In this document: positions 60,090 through 64,000 of the stretch, in pieces
Layout of the letters: every line of letters begins with the position of its first letter
How positions within the stretch are numbered: the first letter of the stretch is position 1
From: Gillisia xinjiangensis
GTDB taxonomy: Bacteria; Bacteroidota; Bacteroidia; Flavobacteriales; Flavobacteriaceae
Direction: 5' to 3'
Assembly (NCBI RefSeq): GCF_046298265.1
Contig: NZ_JBKAHK010000003.1
Coordinates: 186,001-250,000, forward strand
Length of the DNA stretch: 64,000 nt
The notes under the pieces: model-generated
Seen by the model: the letters and a program-made list of their open reading frames with translations, nothing else
The model's database searches: none
Told to the model about the DNA's origin: nothing
Made by a program: the position numbers and the translations under genes

Positions 60090-60661
60090 CAAAATTGAAA
60101 TACTGTATGCTTGTTATTTATAAAAAATTAATTTGTTAAATGAAGAATTTGTGCTACTTCAGTAGCATTGTTTAAAATTAAATTTAAGTATTAAAAACCA
60201 ATAAAATTTTAAAGTCCAAAAGCCATAAAAAAAAACGGGAAGCCATAGCCTCCCATTTCCTCGAAAAGATATTAATTTCACTTATATACATTTATGAAGG
60301 GCAACAGCATTACAACAAGTGCAATATTTTGAGTCTCTGATTAAAACGTGTATTTAATATCTTCTAAATTTGCTTTTTCACTCCTAAACTCCTAATGGAA
60401 CTGAAAAATAAAATATCAATTTCTGAACTTAATTTTTAAAACAGTTCTATTTTTTAAACATAACTAAATTAGTTCCTTAGCTAGTTTATATCACTGATAT
60501 AAAGTCTATTCAAAAAGTTTAACATTTTGCTGTCTTAAATGGATCAGCCATATGATCGGAATTAGGCAGGGCTCTCTTATTTGTTTGCAGGCCTTTGTAA
60601 TTTTTGCTTTGCGGTTTGGCTTGTACAAATTACAAGCAATCATGGAAAATTGAATCCTAAA
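60090..60661. other. Intergenic stretch of 572 bases
   Basis: AT-rich. A weak hairpin-like GGGAAGCCATAGCCTCCC occurs near 60238. No frame with coding features, no repeat-family copy recognised. It separates the regulator remnant and the end of the leftward CheB gene. Confidence 0.4.
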
Positions 60662-61276
60662 TTACCGTTCCGCTTCCCTTGCGTGCGCAATTCGTACAAT
60701 TTCCTGGGCAATATCCTCAGGAGATAGAACAAAATCTATACACCCGCTTGCTATTGCGCTCTTTGGCATATCCGGCTGCCCGGCGGTGTCTGGCTTCTGG
60801 GCGATAGTGATTCCACCAACTTCTTGTATACCGCATAAGGCATCTGCCCCATCACCATCATAACCAGAGACAATGACAGCAATAAGTTTGCCGTCCCAAT
60901 TCTGGGTTATGGAACGCAGAAAAACCGTAATCACGTCGGGCCATCCCCTAGGCTTTGATATTGGCTTTAAGCGGAACTCGTCATCAAGAACGTGCAAATC
61001 GCGCTTTTCCGGAATTATAAACACATGGTTGGGCTTAATGTCTAGTCTTTCCGTGATAAGTTCAACCGGCATCTCTGTATAGCGTGGGAGAATCTCGTGG
61101 AGCAGGGTGGCTACAGTTCTCAAATGATTAACGATGACGATAGCAACACCCATATCGGCTGGCATATTTTGTAGTAAACGGGTATAAGCATCAAGGCCAC
61201 CAGCCGAACCGCCCACGCAAACTATTGGAAAGTCTTTTGCAGCACTCTTAGGTTTCTTATCTTTCATAGCGTTCAT
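60662..61276 (-). CDS. Free-standing CheB-type methylesterase domain
   Basis: The protein has 204 residues. It is only the catalytic domain: serine in VCVGGSAGGLDAYTRLLQNM (about residue 24), histidine in IVIVNHLRTV (about 51), aspartate in VIVSGYDGDGADAL (about 143). The receiver domain of classical CheB is absent, and no chemotaxis gene is near. In Bacteroidota such proteins often accompany CheR/PAS signalling kinases; none is seen here. The GC content is clearly higher than that of the surroundings (for example the segment after 60840), suggesting transfer. Full-length for the domain. Confidence 0.87.
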   Translation of the reverse strand: MNAMKDKKPKSAAKDFPIVCVGGSAGGLDAYTRLLQNMPADMGVAIVIVNHLRTVATLLHEILPRYTEMPVELITERLDIKPNHVFIIPEKRDLHVLDDEFRLKPISKPRGWPDVITVFLRSITQNWDGKLIAVIVSGYDGDGADALCGIQEVGGITIAQKPDTAGQPDMPKSAIASGCIDFVLSPEDIAQEIVRIAHAREAER

Positions 61277-61815
61277 ATATAATCACTCCATAGTTGGCAA
61301 ATCCCAACATAGCCAAATTTTGTCGGGAGGGATATTGCAGGTTTTCTTTAAGCATCATAACTAACAATTATAATACAATACCCTAAATTTTATAATTTAA
61401 AAAAAATAGTACAAATCAAACAATTCAAGGAACTAAGCTAATTTTATTAATAACCTATTTCAATCTAATAATCCTTGTTTATTTTCAAATAAACGCCACG
61501 GTCTATGCCCTGGGCATTACGTGTTATATAAACTTAAAGTAACGAAAAAATTATTTTATCCAAAGGGTAAATGCAAGTTTTAATTGACCATGATCTATGG
61601 AAATTAGCCGACCTAATTGCCGAATTATCTTCCGTTCAGGATTTTCTTGCGGCCTATCCTAATTCTAAATTCCCAGTTAAAAGCAGATCAAAAAATGGCT
61701 GTAGTAAAATCCGGTATAGTTCTAAAATTCCATATTGAATCCAGTATGAAATGCTGAAACATAAAACACCCGTAAAAAAGGATGTGCATTCTGTTGCTAT
61801 TGAAGTAGCTATTTT
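61277..61815. other. Intergenic stretch with a possible 55-residue frame
   Basis: ATG 61571 opens a 55-codon frame ending at 61738 (MQVLIDHDLWKLADLIAELS, SVQDFLAAYPNSKFPVKSRS, then a short tail). The first 40 residues look protein-like, but nothing supports expression and I recognise no family; it may be another decayed piece. Otherwise no gene. Confidence 0.35.
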
Positions 61816-62009
61816 CTAATATACTTTTCAATAATGTAGGAAGTAACCGGTTTTAAAGTTTTTCCGTTAACCGGATGGATACCGGGAGCTGTAAAAAATT
61901 CAAGCTCCTTGTTCGATTTGTTATACCAGACCTACATCTTCCCGTTTTTATAGCAAGTAGTAGAATCGGTTGGTTTTATTTTTTTAAAATTCTCAAAACT
62001 AAATATCAC
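61816..62009 (-). pseudogene. Broken small gene downstream of a second broken gene
   Basis: Minus strand from GTG 62009: VIFSFENFKKIKPTDSTTCY, KNGKM, then TAG at 61934-61932, then VWYNKSNKELEFFTAPGIHP, VNGKTLKPVTSYIIEKYIRK and a stop at 61816. The text on both sides of the stop is plainly protein-like (the KMxVWY join reads naturally with a sense codon). Its first base overlaps the stop codon of the preceding remnant, so the two were probably an operon. Family not recognised. Confidence 0.55.
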
Positions 62010-62306
62010 TAATAATTCTTAATTTCCTTTACCACTGCAGGCAGTTTTTTCAAAATGGTCCTCTTCCCAAACCATACACTATTCCTTACGCCCTGGTAAC
62101 CTACATAAGCAGAGGTCCCTAATAATAGGAATAAAATCAATGCGTTACTCCATACTTTATTTTTTTAAAGCCTATTTCTTCTGGCTTAGCGGTAGGTTCT
62201 GATTCCTTACTTAAAAACGCGCCATAATTTTCCTTCCAAAAACAGAATCTTTTTCGGATTCCCTCCCGGCTTTTTCAAAAGTTTTATCAATTAATTTCTT
62301 GATCAT
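62009..62306 (-). pseudogene. Small membrane-protein gene with two frameshifts
   Basis: From ATG 62306: MIKKLIDKTFEKAGRESEKD, SVFGRK; a frame change near 62230; ENYGAFLSKESEPTAKPEEI, GFKK; a second change at a run of seven T (62160-62166); then NKVWSNALILFLLLLGTSAY, VGYQGVRNSVWFGKRTILKK, LPAVVKEIKNY and TAG. The join of the three pieces gives a sensible protein with one membrane helix. Both breaks lie at or near homopolymers, so sequencing error must be excluded. Confidence 0.6.
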
Positions 62307-62359
62307 TTTCAGGTAAAAATTCAGTTATAAATGTATAAAAATCTTTAGACAAAAAAGTT

Positions 62360-62373
62360 GGACAAACTTGTCC
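62360..62373. promoter_or_regulatory. Palindrome and TTGTCC words upstream of the small lipoprotein gene
   Basis: GGACAA-AC-TTGTCC is a perfect 6-bp inverted repeat; related words TGTCTG, TGTCCA and TTGTCG follow at 62380-62406 at roughly 10-base steps. They may be a binding array for a regulator, but the distance to the gene at 62591 is over 200 bases. Confidence 0.35.
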
Positions 62374-62590
62374 GGCCAATGTCTGCTTTGTGTCCACAAT
62401 TGTCGGTGGTTTCCATCTTTACTTTGACCTGTCACTGAAAAACAATCAGTACAGCAAGGGTTTCCCGGTGTTTTTGGGAAATGGGAAGTCTTCCTGAGAC
62501 TCCGGCGAAACCCAAACTTCCCAATCCAGACCCAATTACCGAAAACTTCTCGGGCGGGCTTATAATGTCAAATTTTTAAAATTTTTAAAG

Positions 62591-62752
62591 ATGAAAAAAG
62601 CAGTTTTTACACTTTTATTAATGGCCGGATTGTTCAATTTTACTTCGTGTACCAAAGAAAGCGTGGCCGATGCTACAAATACGCCCGAAGATCATTATAC
62701 AACCGAAGAAGGAAATACCGATTCGGACCAGGAAAAACCCGGAGCTGATTAA
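62591..62752 (+). CDS. Small lipoprotein of 53 residues
   Basis: ATG 62591 gives MKKAVFTLLLMAGLFNFTSC, TKESVADATNTPEDHYTTEE, GNTDSDQEKPGAD. The lipobox cysteine is at about 20 and the mature 34 residues are acidic and disordered. A strong terminator follows 19 bases later, so this is a complete small transcript. It lies just upstream of a TPR lipoprotein of the type often fused to sensor kinases. A signal or partner role for that protein is speculation. Confidence 0.75.
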   Translation: MKKAVFTLLLMAGLFNFTSCTKESVADATNTPEDHYTTEEGNTDSDQEKPGAD

Positions 62753-62771
62753 TAAAAATCAATCTTGATTT

Positions 62772-62798
62772 AAAAGGCCGCTTATAAGCGGCCTTTTT
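62772..62798 (+). terminator. Perfect hairpin terminator
   Basis: AAAGGCCGCTTA directly abuts TAAGCGGCCTTTTTT: a 12-bp perfect stem followed by a T-run. It ends the small lipoprotein transcript, 14 bases before the next start codon. Confidence 0.92.
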
Positions 62799-62812
62799 TC
62801 TATTTTCGTAAT

Positions 62813-64000
62813 ATGAAGTCCCCCTATCAAATCCTTTGTGTTTTATTCTTAGCTATGTCCAGTGCTTGTGTTAACCAGATACAAGATGATGAAGCGAAAA
62901 CAAATAATAAGGAAAAAGATTCAGCGAACCATTTTTTTCAAATAGCTAAAAATGAAGATGATATAAGATTTAAAATTCAAAATTTAAATCAAGCTTTATC
63001 CAGACTTCAAAATAAAAAGGATACCCTTCAACCGCTTCTTTTAGATTACAAAATTTACTATCACAATCAATTAAAAGAATACGATAGTGCGCTGTTTTTT
63101 GCCGATAGCCTGTTGCGGTTAGCATCTTTTCAGAAAGATACTAAACGGATTGCCCTGGCATTTTACAGAAAGGCCATCAATAACCGGGATTTGGATAATC
63201 AGGAAGCTGTTTTTAAAAATTTTTTTAAGGCCCGGCAGCTATATCTGCAATTAGGAGATAGCACGAAAGCGGCTCGCAGAGGTTTGGATATGGCCGTTGC
63301 ACAAAGCCGAATGCAGGATTATACTGGGAGCCAGGAATCGGCTACAGAGGCTTTACAGTATCTCCGGGAAGGAAAAGATAACCAGTATTTAAGCGGTGCT
63401 TATAATATAATTGCCATCACCTATAGCAACCAGGGTTTTTATAAGGATGCGATAAAAGAATATAAAAATGCCCTTCGTTTTTCAACTAAATTAGAAGATA
63501 GTTTAATTTATCAAAATAATATTGGCCTGGTTTATCAGTATCAAGAAGAATATGAAAAAGCAATCTCAGTTTTCGATGAACTCTATAGAAAAGTTTCAAA
63601 AAATGATTTCAATGCGCGCGCAAGGTTTTTAGATAACCTGGCATTCGCTAAATGGTTGCAAGACGAGAATGCAGATGTTTCTTCAGATTTGATACAGGCA
63701 TTACAATGGCGACATGACCAGAATGACCATTCAAGTACAACAGCAAGTTATGAGCATTTATCCCGGTTTTATGAAAATCGGGACAATGTAATAGCTATCA
63801 GTTATGCCGAAAAATGGCTGGAAACCGGTAAAGAAAATAATAACCTCCAGGCTCAAATAGCTGCATTAAAACAGCTGCTTTTTCTAAATCCCGGTGATGA
63901 AAGGTATGTTTCAGATTATATTCAACTTAACGACAGCTTAAATAAAGCGAATTTGCAGGCTAAAAACACCTTTGCCAAAATAAGGTATGATGAGGAACGC
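62813..64000 (+). CDS. TPR-repeat lipoprotein, probably a sensor histidine kinase or regulator, cut by the window edge
   Basis: The readable part has 396 residues and no stop. Lipobox LFLAMSSACVNQ (cysteine about 19). Tetratricopeptide-type repeats run from about 60 to 360, for example QYLSGAYNIIAITYSNQGFY, KDAIKEYKNALRFSTKLEDS, LIYQNNIGLVYQYQEEYEKA. The last residues, YIQLNDSLNKANLQAKNTFA, KIRYDEER, are the helix that in flavobacteria normally leads into a membrane segment and a histidine kinase or LuxR-type output domain. That part is outside the window, so the output is inference. Confidence 0.8.
   Translation, partial: MKSPYQILCVLFLAMSSACVNQIQDDEAKTNNKEKDSANHFFQIAKNEDDIRFKIQNLNQALSRLQNKKDTLQPLLLDYKIYYHNQLKEYDSALFFADSLLRLASFQKDTKRIALAFYRKAINNRDLDNQEAVFKNFFKARQLYLQLGDSTKAARRGLDMAVAQSRMQDYTGSQESATEALQYLREGKDNQYLSGAYNIIAITYSNQGFYKDAIKEYKNALRFSTKLEDSLIYQNNIGLVYQYQEEYEKAISVFDELYRKVSKNDFNARARFLDNLAFAKWLQDENADVSSDLIQALQWRHDQNDHSSTTASYEHLSRFYENRDNVIAISYAEKWLETGKENNNLQAQIAALKQLLFLNPGDERYVSDYIQLNDSLNKANLQAKNTFAKIRYDEER

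Noticed and set aside
1..64000. tRNA, rRNA, CRISPR arrays, intact transposases or integrases
   Set aside because: I looked for tRNA T-loop words, spaced direct repeats and transposase or integrase motifs on both strands and saw none I could support.

Overview
The window looks like a chromosome segment of a marine-type flavobacterium (Bacteroidota, Flavobacteriaceae, Gramella/Salegentibacter-like). The evidence is AT-rich DNA, promoters of the TTG...TAnnTTTG type, many Bacteroidota-typical genes (MenB for menaquinone, a fused alpha/beta 2-oxoacid dehydrogenase E1, a Lacal_2735-type small protein, DUF2452, TPR sensor-kinase architecture) and many lipoproteins. The genus is inference. I found no rRNA, tRNA, CRISPR array, prophage or intact insertion sequence.

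Layout. 1-13.1 kb is housekeeping: a LOG protein end, an M1-peptidase-like protein lacking the metal site, the E1 fusion, two PH-domain membrane proteins with menB, a CvfB-like S1 protein, an exonuclease/GIY-YIG fusion and a zinc metallopeptidase. 13.5-16.4 kb holds katG with an OxyR-like palindrome, a very strong hairpin and a CDGSH protein. 17-26.5 kb holds secreted unknowns, a phosphatase-like/PGDH fusion, DinB, a broken SRPBCC gene, hemolysin III, a cupin and a DUF389 protein with a lipid-kinase-like front end. 27-33.6 kb is a nitrosative/low-oxygen stress block: aconitase, an Rrf2 regulator, the Fe-S repair protein Ric, a hemerythrin protein and HemN.

34-41.2 kb carries a membrane protein/HTH pair, a haem lipoprotein, small DUF proteins, an EEP-family enzyme, an arylsulfotransferase-like lipoprotein and an FKBP. 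42-44.5 kb is a D-lactate dehydrogenase/lactate permease pair. 45-49.6 kb has a second EEP protein, a NorC-like cytochrome c with a thioredoxin-like protein, two tiny overlapping membrane proteins and a Crp/Fnr regulator. 49.6-53.4 kb is a TolC/HlyD/ABC-permease export operon. 53.3-61.3 kb contains an amidohydrolase, a monooxygenase-fold protein, a broken barrel gene, two overlapping genes of unknown function and a free-standing CheB domain. 61.3-62.3 kb is decaying DNA. The window ends with a small lipoprotein and a TPR lipoprotein cut by the edge.

The intergenic DNA is rich in dispersed repeats. At least three families recur (called A, C and D here), mostly beside gene 3' ends, along with several decayed gene fragments. 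The most interesting leads are a possible short transcript divergent from katG, palindromes tied to their neighbouring regulators, and the tiny overlapping membrane-protein pair beside an orphan NorC-like cytochrome.
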